DNA from: Candidatus Peregrinibacteria bacterium CG_4_9_14_0_2_um_filter_41_14
Lineage (GTDB): Bacteria > Patescibacteriota > Gracilibacteria > UBA1369 > UM-FILTER-41-14
Length of the DNA stretch: 30,786 bases
Assembly (NCBI GenBank): GCA_002788755.1
Contig: PFRW01000064.1
Coordinates: 1 to 30,786, forward strand
Reading direction: 5' to 3'
Position numbers and translations under genes: made by a program. The notes beneath the pieces were generated by a model. The model did not search any database and had not been told where the DNA came from. It saw only the letters and a program-made list of their open reading frames with translations. This document shows positions 7,619 through 14,660 of the stretch, piece after piece; position 1 is the first letter of the stretch; each line of letters begins with the position of its first letter.

Positions 7619-8448
7619 TTACATTCAATTAAAAAAGCATCGGCACCAGCGCCGGAACCATAACTCACCATTACAATTTTTGCACCCGCTTGTGCCACAT
7701 CCAAAACCTGAGCCAAAGCCACCAACACCGTTGCGCTATAAGCATTACCCATTTTATCAAACACGGAAGCCGCCTCAATTTTTGCTAAATCGATACCTAA
7801 TTTGTGCGCCACCCGTCCAGAAAACGTGGCATTGGGCTGATGAAAAACAAAATAATCAATCTCTTCCGTCTTAAAACCGGTCTTTTTCTGCAACTCTTCA
7901 AAAGCCCCAATTGTATGCCTAAAATATCCCGGCTCACCTGTAAAACGCCCGGCATGTCGCGGGGCTTCCTCGTCTTGATGTCGCCAAAAATCTGCTGTAT
8001 CCGTGCAAAAACTAACCGTTGCCACCAAATCGGCAATCACATTTTCTTTACCAATAAAAAATGCCGCCGCCCCGGAGCCAACCGTTTTAGCAAGCGCATC
8101 ACCCGCTCTGGCTTGCGCAACATCCGCACCAACAATTAAGCCATTGGCAACCATATCGCTATCTACCATTCCCATCATCATTTGCAAGGCAGTCGTGCCA
8201 CTTTTGCAGGCAAACTCCAAATCGGCCGCCATTACTTTTGGCCCCCAATTAAACCAATCCGCCACCATTGCCGCTGTCGATTTAATTTTATACGGATGTG
8301 ATTCCGAACCAAAATAAACCGCTTCTACATCTGGCAAATCGTTCAGTTTGTCAATTGCCGCTACCACCATTGTAAAACTATCTTCATCGGCAGAGCGTCC
8401 GTTAACCGGTATATAAACACTATATGCAGTAATTCCCGCCATACACAT
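7615..8448 (-). CDS. hydroxymethylglutaryl-CoA synthase, archaeal type, shortened
   Basis: Joins acetoacetyl-CoA and acetyl-CoA into HMG-CoA. Archaeal-type signatures are clear: GITAYSVYIP at the start, YFGSESHPY (general-base Glu49), EFACKSGTTALQ with nucleophile Cys81, GDALAKTVGSGAAAFFIG, TADFWRHQDEEAPRHAGRFT, FHQPNATF with His203 and SYGSGAGADAF near the end. At 277 residues it is well below the roughly 350 of archaeal enzymes. About 30 residues that normally sit between the first strand and the DEDT-like segment are missing (YIPVNGRSADEDSF is contiguous). All catalytic residues remain. The ATG at 8448 is used; Met3 is an alternative. It follows HMG-CoA reductase by 3 bases. Confidence 0.92.
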   Translation of the reverse strand: MCMAGITAYSVYIPVNGRSADEDSFTMVVAAIDKLNDLPDVEAVYFGSESHPYKIKSTAAMVADWFNWGPKVMAADLEFACKSGTTALQMMMGMVDSDMVANGLIVGADVAQARAGDALAKTVGSGAAAFFIGKENVIADLVATVSFCTDTADFWRHQDEEAPRHAGRFTGEPGYFRHTIGAFEELQKKTGFKTEEIDYFVFHQPNATFSGRVAHKLGIDLAKIEAASVFDKMGNAYSATVLVALAQVLDVAQAGAKIVMVSYGSGAGADAFLIECK

Positions 8449-8451
8449 AAA

Positions 8452-9609
8452 TTAAGAACGTAATCGCTCGTGTGAATCTGCCAATTCTGCTTTTGCCAAA
8501 GCGATTAACAGCGAAGTCTCACCGCACAAAACCAACGCCCCCAACCTGGCCGCCAACTCATTAGCACTATTTTCTACCCCCGGTTTTATCCGCATCATTT
8601 TATATAATTCTTGGATTTGTGGTAATTTTGTCCCACCGCCAATCGTGCCAACCAAAACTGCCGGCAATTCAACTGTAACAAAGACACCGTCACGCTCCGG
8701 CTCAATTTTTGTTATGCCTAAAGATCCTTCTACAGTATGTGCTAAATCTTGGCCTGTGGCCGCATAAAATGCGGCTACCATATTAGCATGATGCGCATTA
8801 ACTCCAATTGACCCGGCCAACTTAGAACCGGACCCAAATTTTGCCTTCACCAACTCCTGCAAATCCGCCACACTTACCCCCAATCTCTTCAGCAACCACC
8901 CGGGAATATACCCCAAGGCCCGCACATATCGACCTCGACCATGCTCCGCCACAACAGTTGACGGCTTTTTATCGCTACAATAGTTGCTCGATTCCGCAAT
9001 CAATGTAACGGCCAAAGGCACTTTCGACAAAATAAACTCCGTTAAAATTTTCTTCATTGCAATCGTAATCATATTCATACCCATTGCTTCCTCGGTATCC
9101 GCCGTTAGTTTGATATGTAAATAAGCTTCATCCATTTTGATTTCAATCTCCTTAATATGTAAATGCGCGCTTGTAGACTCCGCCAACTCTTTCAGCTTCT
9201 CCAAATTCTCCTCCAAAAACTTCGCCACACTCCGCGCCCCCGCCGCCGACGCACATTTAAGCACCGACGCCCGCGTAATCCCCAAATTCTTCACCTCTAC
9301 TGCAATCCCATCCGCCTCAAAAAACCACTTTGCCCCGCGCTGACAACTGGCCACCAAACAAGATTCCGTCGTTACCATTGGCAAATAACACTCAGTCTCA
9401 AACTCTCCTCTAATATTAACCGGCCCCACAACGCCCAACGGCAGCTGCAGCGCCCCCAAAGTATTCTCAATTCGCCCCACCCGACTTTGGTCCGCCGTAT
9501 AAAAAGCGGGGGACATCCCAAACTCTTTCTCCAAAAACTCCTGCATCATCCGCATCGCCCGTCTCTTTCCATATTTCCGCTCTAATTCCGCCAATTTTAA
9601 TTCATTCAT
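8452..9609 (-). CDS. hydroxymethylglutaryl-CoA reductase, class I-like
   Basis: Reduces HMG-CoA to mevalonate with NAD(P)H. Visible motifs in order: RIENTLGALQLPLGVVGP, the substrate-contact TTESCLVAS, EEAMGMNMI (DAMGMNM with Asp changed to Glu), SSNYCSDKKPS with the catalytic lysine, AGSIGVNAHHANMVAA, GTIGGGTKLPQ, LCGETSLL and the catalytic His in the terminal DSHERLRS. There is no membrane domain, as in archaeal and bacterial class I enzymes, so it is soluble. The frame is open to a GTG at 9657, but I prefer the ATG at 9609 because the family aligns from there and a -35/-10 pair lies at 9650-9622. It is the first gene of the minus-strand train. Confidence 0.95.
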   Translation of the reverse strand: MNELKLAELERKYGKRRAMRMMQEFLEKEFGMSPAFYTADQSRVGRIENTLGALQLPLGVVGPVNIRGEFETECYLPMVTTESCLVASCQRGAKWFFEADGIAVEVKNLGITRASVLKCASAAGARSVAKFLEENLEKLKELAESTSAHLHIKEIEIKMDEAYLHIKLTADTEEAMGMNMITIAMKKILTEFILSKVPLAVTLIAESSNYCSDKKPSTVVAEHGRGRYVRALGYIPGWLLKRLGVSVADLQELVKAKFGSGSKLAGSIGVNAHHANMVAAFYAATGQDLAHTVEGSLGITKIEPERDGVFVTVELPAVLVGTIGGGTKLPQIQELYKMMRIKPGVENSANELAARLGALVLCGETSLLIALAKAELADSHERLRS

Positions 9610-9621
9610 TTGTATGCCAAT

Positions 9622-9650
9622 TAGATACCTGCATTGTGGCAATAAATCAA
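9622..9650 (-). promoter_or_regulatory. promoter of the HMG-CoA reductase operon
   Basis: On the minus strand, -35 TTGATT (9650-9645), 17 bases, -10 TATCTA (9627-9622). The predicted start lies about 10 bases before the ATG at 9609, which favours that start over the GTG at 9657. Confidence 0.45.
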
Positions 9651-9669
9651 AATTCACACAACCACAATA

Positions 9670-9795
9670 TTAGCAACGCCAATCTTTTAACACCAAATAA
9701 CCAGCCCAATGGTATTTTTTGACTTTAGCTTGTAGTTGAATTTTTTTGGTGAGAATGTAACCGGCGGGGAGGTGAGCGATGAACATGGGTTTCAT
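9670..9795 (-). pseudogene. 41-codon remnant of a membrane-bound metal-dependent hydrolase-like gene
   Basis: An open frame of 41 codons begins with MKPMFIAHLPAGYILTKKIQ and ends KYHWAGYLVLKDWRC before a TAA. The start resembles the first residues of small membrane metal-dependent hydrolases (YdjM/DUF457-like), where a histidine and PAGY segment leads into a first membrane helix and then an LPDID metal motif. Here the frame stops inside that helix and nothing of the metal motif or the following helices is found downstream. It is most likely a decayed or truncated gene. An expressed micropeptide cannot be excluded. The family call is from memory of motif style and is tentative. Confidence 0.4.
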
Positions 9796-9811
9796 TTATA
9801 TTAAAATATAT

Positions 9812-9839
9812 TTGTCATCATCAAAGAATATGTTACTAT
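9812..9839 (+). promoter_or_regulatory. promoter of the 155-residue orphan gene
   Basis: -35 TTGTCA (9812-9817), 16 bases, extended -10 TGT-TACTAT (hexamer 9834-9839). The predicted start is about 25 bases ahead of the ATG at 9871. Confidence 0.6.
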
Positions 9840-9870
9840 TCACACCTACTTTATCTTTAAAAATCTTACC

Positions 9871-10338
9871 ATGGAAGTAACAGCTACATACAATAACCAA
9901 TGGCATCTTACCGCTAACGATAGTGGATATAACATCGCAAATCCTGGTCCAGATGGAACCAAACGCTTTTACAAAGTAAATTCCGGCCCTTATGGTAATC
10001 CAGTAATTACTGCCGAACCAGACTTAGCCTTTCAAGCACCTTCAACAGTAAAATACATTGACTCTAAAGGTAATGAAACAACACCAGAAGAAAAAATTGC
10101 CGGAATTATTTGTAAACAAGCTGGAGAGGTAATGCATCGATTCAGCTTATCAAGTCCCAAAAAACCAAAATACACAGTAGAGCAGGAAGGAGCCGAATTA
10201 ATAATTGATGGTGTACGCTGGCATTTACGCGCTCTTTTTCAAAAAGACAAAAATCGCATCATTAATTATGATGCTTGGTATGGTCCAGACAAACCAAAAG
10301 CTGTCAAAATAGTTGAACTTGCAGATTTAGATTTTTAG
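9871..10338 (+). CDS. hypothetical protein, 155 residues
   Basis: I do not recognise this protein. It has no signal peptide, membrane helix or cysteine pair. The single cysteine is in the segment IAGIICKQAGEV. The sequence is rich in Gly, Pro and Tyr in its first half, with alternating short strands (QWHLTANDSGYN, VKYIDSKGNE), and has a strand-rich second half (YTVEQEGAELIIDGVRWHLR). This suggests a mostly beta, soluble domain. Codons favour A/T ends more than in the flanking mevalonate genes. It has its own promoter and is the only plus-strand gene between the two minus-strand mevalonate operons, convergent with the decarboxylase gene 96 bases away. Real by promoter and composition; function unknown. 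Confidence 0.7.
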   Translation: MEVTATYNNQWHLTANDSGYNIANPGPDGTKRFYKVNSGPYGNPVITAEPDLAFQAPSTVKYIDSKGNETTPEEKIAGIICKQAGEVMHRFSLSSPKKPKYTVEQEGAELIIDGVRWHLRALFQKDKNRIINYDAWYGPDKPKAVKIVELADLDF

Positions 10339-10434
10339 TAAATCAACAGTCCCACTACCATAGCCCACAATTCCCGTCCAAACAATTCTCGACCCCTATA
10401 AATACACTTACACAAACTTACTTGCACACCCAAA

Positions 10435-11289
10435 TTAGCCTAAAACCCATCCCTTCCGCCCCAACACATGCACCGTCGCCCCTGCATCAAACGTCACACA
10501 AATATCTACTCCATCCGCTCGCATCTGCACAACCTTTTCCCAAATCCGCAAGCTTTCTGGCTTTAACAAAGCAACCTTGTGCTTGCAACTCCAGGCCTGA
10601 ATTAAAAACGACCAAGCTTCTTCCGTAACTACGTCGGCAAACCCAGGCCAATCGTCATTGCGCATGGCCGTCACTAATCGCTCATACCTATCGGCAAAAT
10701 TTGCTAAACGGTCGGCAAATAATGGCGAACTTGGGACCATTTTATGCAGCTCTGAAGAGGAGAACTCTTTCGCACAGTCATCAACAATGTAGCTCGTAAC
10801 TTCGAGATCAAAACCGGCTAAATCATCACGCACAACCAGCTCATGGCCTGACGGCTGCCACTCAACCACACCATCCAACAACGACCGTAAAGCGGAACCG
10901 GAAGTTCGTGCTAACAAATCTTTAACGCGATCATCTAAAACATCTACGCCTACCAACTCGGCCAAAGCTTTGGCCAAAGCGGAAAAACCGGAAGCGGAAG
11001 AGGCCATACCCACGGCAACGGGGAAATTATTTGATGTTTCAACAATGTAACCTTTTTTTACATTAAATTCGGCTAAAAACTGATCTACAAAAGCGATAAT
11101 ACGTGTGGGGTCAGCATCAAATTTTACTTCACGCACAGTGGCGTCAACCACCAATGTTACCTTCGTTTCTGTCACACAGTCGGGCAAGGGCACAGACAAG
11201 GACGGCAAGAGGACCTTGCCGGTGTCATCCACTCCCCAATATTTTAAAAGTGCCAAATTTGCGTTACTTTTAGATATAGCCGTTTTCAC
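10435..11289 (-). CDS. mevalonate 5-(di)phosphate decarboxylase, GHMP family
   Basis: ATP-dependent decarboxylase of the lower mevalonate pathway. Motifs match the diphosphomevalonate decarboxylase family: NANLALLKYWG with Lys16, NNFPVAVGMASSASGFSALA (87-106), TSGSALRSLLDGVVEW with Arg135, and the catalytic Asp268 in VTFDAGATV, where the family usually has DAGPN. At 284 residues it is shorter than the usual 310-330. Because an isopentenyl phosphate kinase is present and no phosphomevalonate kinase is seen, the natural substrate may be mevalonate 5-phosphate (giving isopentenyl phosphate) rather than the diphosphate. Sequence alone does not settle this. The start overlaps mevalonate kinase by 20 bases, indicating coupled translation. 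Confidence 0.9.
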   Translation of the reverse strand: MKTAISKSNANLALLKYWGVDDTGKVLLPSLSVPLPDCVTETKVTLVVDATVREVKFDADPTRIIAFVDQFLAEFNVKKGYIVETSNNFPVAVGMASSASGFSALAKALAELVGVDVLDDRVKDLLARTSGSALRSLLDGVVEWQPSGHELVVRDDLAGFDLEVTSYIVDDCAKEFSSSELHKMVPSSPLFADRLANFADRYERLVTAMRNDDWPGFADVVTEEAWSFLIQAWSCKHKVALLKPESLRIWEKVVQMRADGVDICVTFDAGATVHVLGRKGWVLG

Positions 11290-12184
11290 TTTTGCTCGCT
11301 TTATAAATTAAATTGAAGTTGTACTGATCGGCCAACTGTCGCACCTGATTATACTGATCCGGGTTTTGATAACAAATTAGAATTAAACCGGACCCACCAT
11401 CTACACCACCGGCACCCGTTACTTTGGCAGCAATTTTAAATGTTTTTAACCGTATACAAAAATCATTTACCGGCTCTGTTACTACTCCCAACTCATTTAA
11501 CAAAACTTGATTTTCTACAATTATGTCAAAAATCGGCTCATAAAAACCTTTGCGCAAATCTTCAATCATCTTATAACTCAAGTTGCCAATCTTGCGAATC
11601 AAATTAAACGCCTTGGATCGCTTTGTATCCCACAAATGTTTCACCGCAGTTACCATTTCTGCAGTTGTAGACGTACCACCACTATCAAACAACACAAAAG
11701 GGTAGGGGAATGCCGTGTTCATTAAACGCCCTTCACCAACCTGATACGTATGCACCCCTTCGGTCTGACAAACCAAATATTGATCCACACCACTCGGCTT
11801 AAAATGCATATTGGTCTCGGACCGCTCAATTAAATTTTTAAGTTGTAATCCGCCAGTGCCCACAAACGTCTTTGCGACCAAATGCGCCAAAGCCACCGCC
11901 AACGCCGCCGATGTTCCTAATCCAATACCAAACGGCGCATCCGCAACCACTTTAAATAACGGCACCTTACTCCGCTCAAAATTAGGTAAATCTTGCGCAC
12001 ACCATTCCCAAAATCGATCAATAAAAGCCACCACCGCCGGCTCATTATCCTTTCGATAATCACCATCAAACTCCAAACGCAATTGCAAATGCGGCAAAAC
12101 CTGACCAATTGCTTTTTTATCAAAACAAACGGCATGTTCACCAACCCAAATAATTTTTAACGGTACCTTTACTGGCTGCATCAT
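11270..12184 (-). CDS. mevalonate kinase
   Basis: GHMP kinase that phosphorylates mevalonate at C5. Key parts: Lys10 and VGEHAVCF (14-21) in motif 1, FGIGLGTSAALA (85-96) forming the ATP-binding glycine loop, the catalytic Asp134 in KPSGVDQY preceded by Glu in RSETNMH, and the third motif VTGAGGVDGGSG (255-266). The GEHAV start and SGVDQ are typical of mevalonate kinase rather than phosphomevalonate or homoserine kinase. The 304 residues are normal for the archaeal/bacterial form. It follows rmuC by 8 bases and overlaps the decarboxylase gene by 20. Substrate is a family inference supported by the pathway context. Confidence 0.9.
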   Translation of the reverse strand: MMQPVKVPLKIIWVGEHAVCFDKKAIGQVLPHLQLRLEFDGDYRKDNEPAVVAFIDRFWEWCAQDLPNFERSKVPLFKVVADAPFGIGLGTSAALAVALAHLVAKTFVGTGGLQLKNLIERSETNMHFKPSGVDQYLVCQTEGVHTYQVGEGRLMNTAFPYPFVLFDSGGTSTTAEMVTAVKHLWDTKRSKAFNLIRKIGNLSYKMIEDLRKGFYEPIFDIIVENQVLLNELGVVTEPVNDFCIRLKTFKIAAKVTGAGGVDGGSGLILICYQNPDQYNQVRQLADQYNFNLIYKASKSENGYI

Positions 12185-12192
12185 AAAATCAA

Positions 12193-13230
12193 TTATTCTT
12201 CAAAAGTTTCTACCGGCTTTTCTAACATCAAAGTTTCCATATTACCACCCTCAGTTCCATCCGTAACTTTATAAATATCCTTATCCAACTTTTTAAACTC
12301 CCGGGATGCTTGATTATACATGCTCACCGTTGTCCCCAAATGCGTCCCCACTTTGTCCATATACGCCCCATATGCATTTAAATGTTTGCTCAGATCACCA
12401 ACATATTTTTTGATTTCCAAAGCATTTTTCTCAATTGTTAAAGCTTTTAGGCCTTGCAAAACCGTCTTTAAATAAGCAAAAAACGAAGTCGGCGAAACAA
12501 TCACAACCCGCTTGCTAAAGGCATATTCAATCAGATCATGTGTATTAACTTTTAACGACCCTACATCATAAATTAACAAATTATAATAAATCCCCTCGGC
12601 GGGAATAAACATAAAGGCAAAATCCGTTGTCCCATTTTCCGGCTGCACATACTTAGAAGTCTCATCAATCCGTTTTTTCACATCACTCTTAAAATCACGC
12701 TCAATCAATTCACGCTTATCTTTATCTGTTTCCGTCATCATCAAATTATATTTTTCCAAAGAAAACTTAGCATCGATTGGAATCACCATCTCCTTAAAAA
12801 ACACAGCCGCATCCACAATCAATCCATTTTTAAACTTATGCTGCATCTCAAAATGCTGAGGCGGTAATACATTTTGCAACAACGTTTCCAACATATACTC
12901 ACCCAAAATCCCACGCTGTTTCGGATTTTTTAAAATATTCTCCAAACTTTTCATCTGCTCCGCAAAGCCCACCACCTGCTTATTGGTCTCATTTAACATC
13001 GTTAAACGCTCCGTAATCTCCTTAATTGTGTCATTAGCCAACCCTTGATGCTTATTAATCTGCAAAGAAATATTATCCAATCGACTTTGCATCTCCTCAC
13101 GACTCTTCCCACCGGACTCGTTTACATCACGCCGCAAATCACTAATCTGCTGTAAAAGTAAATAAATCAAATAGCCCAACCCGGCCAAAATCAATAGTCC
13201 AAAAAACACCAACAAAGTTTGCATAAACAA
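12193..13230 (-). CDS. rmuC: DNA recombination protein RmuC homologue
   Basis: A nuclease-fold protein with an N-terminal membrane anchor (residues about 4-27), a coiled coil (about 28-95) and the RmuC domain: LKNPKQRGILGEYMLETLLQ, then VDAAVFFKEMVIPIDAKFSLEKYN with the restriction-enzyme-like D-xK core, and VVIVSPTSFFAYLKTV. RmuC limits inversions and recombination at short inverted repeats in E. coli. The 345 residues are shorter than the E. coli protein (about 475), mainly in the coiled coil. It sits inside the isoprenoid operon, 3 bases after the isomerase and 8 before mevalonate kinase, with no obvious metabolic link. ATGs at 13230 and 13224 are both possible. Confidence 0.93.
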   Translation of the reverse strand: MFMQTLLVFFGLLILAGLGYLIYLLLQQISDLRRDVNESGGKSREEMQSRLDNISLQINKHQGLANDTIKEITERLTMLNETNKQVVGFAEQMKSLENILKNPKQRGILGEYMLETLLQNVLPPQHFEMQHKFKNGLIVDAAVFFKEMVIPIDAKFSLEKYNLMMTETDKDKRELIERDFKSDVKKRIDETSKYVQPENGTTDFAFMFIPAEGIYYNLLIYDVGSLKVNTHDLIEYAFSKRVVIVSPTSFFAYLKTVLQGLKALTIEKNALEIKKYVGDLSKHLNAYGAYMDKVGTHLGTTVSMYNQASREFKKLDKDIYKVTDGTEGGNMETLMLEKPVETFEE

Positions 13231-13233
13231 TCG

Positions 13234-14229
13234 TTAAAAAAGTAAATCGGAATTGCCACGCACCTTACTTAAATCCTTTTGTCCTAAAGCAAAAAGCCCA
13301 ACTTGCAATTGCTGCTTCCAATGATTCAATAACTTGAGTACTCCTTCCTTACCATCCGCCGCCGCCATTTTAATCGGCAAAGCCGCTGTTGCCATACTCG
13401 CGCCCAAAATCATACTTTTCAAAATATCGATCCCCGAACGCACACCGCCTCCCGCAATTAAAAGCCATTCCGCATTAGTAGCATAAGCCTCTTTTACAAG
13501 CCAAGGGGTTTCATAACCAATATTGCGCACAACATTCGCCAACTCCGGTTCATTCTGCAAATCCGCCTCAACATGCCCCCAACTCAAACCACCTAAACCG
13601 GAAACATCAAATCCCACCACACCCCATTCCGATAACTCTTCAATCACTTCCGTACTCAATCCATGCCCCACTTCTTTTACAAAAACCGGCACCGACGCAA
13701 CCTGCACAAAATCGGCGATCGCACTTTTTACCCCACGCCAATCCGTATCGCCATCTTCCTGCACAACTTCTTGCAACGGATTTAAATGGATAAAAACGCC
13801 ATCCACTCGCAATTCCTTAATTGCACTCACCAAACTCTTCTGTATTTTTTTATCTTTTAATTGAAAAGCGCCAATATTGATCAAATAGGGGACATCCGCC
13901 AGTTTATCTTTTAAATCAAAAGCTCCCAACAAATCCGGATCCCCCAAGGCAACTCTAATCGAACCAGACGCAAAAGCCACGCGTGCCTCATTACACGCCT
14001 CTGCAATCTGCAAATTTAGCTCATTACCTTGCTCAACACCACCACTCATCGAACTCACCAAAAAAGGAAAAGCCAATTGATAATCCAAAAACTGCGTCTG
14101 CAAATCAATCTGCTCAAAATCCACCTCCGGCAACGCATTGTAACGCAATTTATACTGATCAAAATAGTCCATATCCCCATTTTGCGTAACCTGCAAATGT
14201 CGCTTTTTTCTCTTTAAAATATCATTCAT
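13234..14229 (-). CDS. fni: isopentenyl-diphosphate isomerase type 2 (FMN-dependent)
   Basis: Interconverts IPP and DMAPP using reduced FMN. It begins with KRKKRHLQV, the KxxHL motif of type 2 isomerases. FPFLVSSMSGGVEQG binds FMN phosphate/substrate, and FIHLNPLQEVVQEDGDTDW carries the conserved Gln and Glu that bind the Mg-diphosphate. VPVFVKEVGHGLS and AGGGVRSGIDILKSMILGA complete the TIM barrel. The 331 residues are normal. It is the first gene of the second mevalonate operon, with a promoter at 14278-14251. Together with the HMG-CoA train it completes a route to both C5 units. Confidence 0.95.
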   Translation of the reverse strand: MNDILKRKKRHLQVTQNGDMDYFDQYKLRYNALPEVDFEQIDLQTQFLDYQLAFPFLVSSMSGGVEQGNELNLQIAEACNEARVAFASGSIRVALGDPDLLGAFDLKDKLADVPYLINIGAFQLKDKKIQKSLVSAIKELRVDGVFIHLNPLQEVVQEDGDTDWRGVKSAIADFVQVASVPVFVKEVGHGLSTEVIEELSEWGVVGFDVSGLGGLSWGHVEADLQNEPELANVVRNIGYETPWLVKEAYATNAEWLLIAGGGVRSGIDILKSMILGASMATAALPIKMAAADGKEGVLKLLNHWKQQLQVGLFALGQKDLSKVRGNSDLLF

Positions 14230-14250
14230 TTAAATTGATCAAACAGGGTG

Positions 14251-14278
14251 ATTGTACAGGAAAACAAGCCCAAAGCAA
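14251..14278 (-). promoter_or_regulatory. promoter of the isomerase-rmuC-mevalonate kinase-decarboxylase operon
   Basis: Minus strand: -35 TTGCTT (14278-14273), 16 bases, -10 TACAAT (14256-14251). The predicted start is about 15 bases before the isomerase ATG. Confidence 0.6.
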
Positions 14279-14338
14279 CACACCCCATATCAATAGAAAT
14301 GTTTTTCATTTCACGCAACAAAATTATTATTTCTCCTC

Positions 14339-14367
14339 TTGACGGTGAGCCTCCACTCACCTATATT
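14339..14367 (+). promoter_or_regulatory. promoter of the helix-hairpin-helix mini-protein
   Basis: -35 TTGACG (14339-14344), 17 bases, -10 TATATT (14362-14367), close to sigma-70 consensus. It starts transcription about 24 bases before the ATG at 14398, so the longer open frame from the GTG at 14248 is probably not translated. Confidence 0.7.
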
Positions 14368-14397
14368 AAGCTTACAAATATTCTAACTCCAATAACT

Positions 14398-14598
14398 ATG
14401 GAACTACTCGCCAAACTATCTCCAAAACATCCATTATCTGCACTGCCTGGTATTGGGCGTCACACACCACGTGCTCTAGCAAAATATGGTATTCAAACCA
14501 TCGGCCAATTTGCCTGTTTTACAGAAACAGAAATTATGAGCCTCCTTGGCGGCAGCGGAGTCAGACTACTTACTTCTGCTCGCACAATTGCACGGTAA
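14398..14598 (+). CDS. small helix-hairpin-helix protein, 66 residues
   Basis: A stand-alone helix-hairpin-helix unit: LSALPGIGRHTPRALAKYGI (13-32), then TIGQFACFTETEIMSLLGGSGVRLL. The PGIG-x3-A-x2-L-x2-x-GI-x-TIG pattern is that of the HhH region in Y-family DNA polymerases, where it contacts the DNA backbone. No polymerase domain is attached or nearby, so it is either a small DNA-binding protein or the remnant of a larger one. An upstream GTG at 14248 would give 116 residues, but a strong promoter at 14339-14367 lies inside that extension, and the divergent isomerase promoter overlaps its start, so I choose the ATG at 14398. Function is not known beyond likely DNA binding. Confidence 0.65.
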   Translation: MELLAKLSPKHPLSALPGIGRHTPRALAKYGIQTIGQFACFTETEIMSLLGGSGVRLLTSARTIAR

Positions 14599-14608
14599 TC
14601 ACTTAAAT

Positions 14609-14637
14609 TTGCTAATTTTGGCATAAAGACATAAAAT
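14609..14637 (+). promoter_or_regulatory. promoter of aroK
   Basis: -35 TTGCTA (14609-14614), 17 bases, -10 TAAAAT (14632-14637). The predicted start is about 18 bases before the aroK ATG at 14661. Confidence 0.6.
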
Positions 14638-14660
14638 ACACTGCCAAAGTAACAAAGATT

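Noticed and set aside
7804..8317. Overlapping open frames on the plus strand opposite HMG-CoA synthase
   Set aside because: They mirror a real gene with full motifs on the other strand, and have no family motifs or start signals.
9163..9585. 140-codon plus-strand frame opposite HMG-CoA reductase, rich in Arg, Pro and His
   Set aside because: Composition is typical of an antisense shadow of the conserved reductase gene.
9610..9657. Extended HMG-CoA reductase start at the GTG of 9657
   Set aside because: The extra 16 residues do not belong to the family and a promoter-like pair lies inside this stretch; the ATG at 9609 is preferred, though not proven.
14248..14397. N-terminal extension of the helix-hairpin-helix protein from GTG 14248
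   Set aside because: It contains the promoter for the shorter form and overlaps the divergent isomerase promoter; no domain is seen in it.
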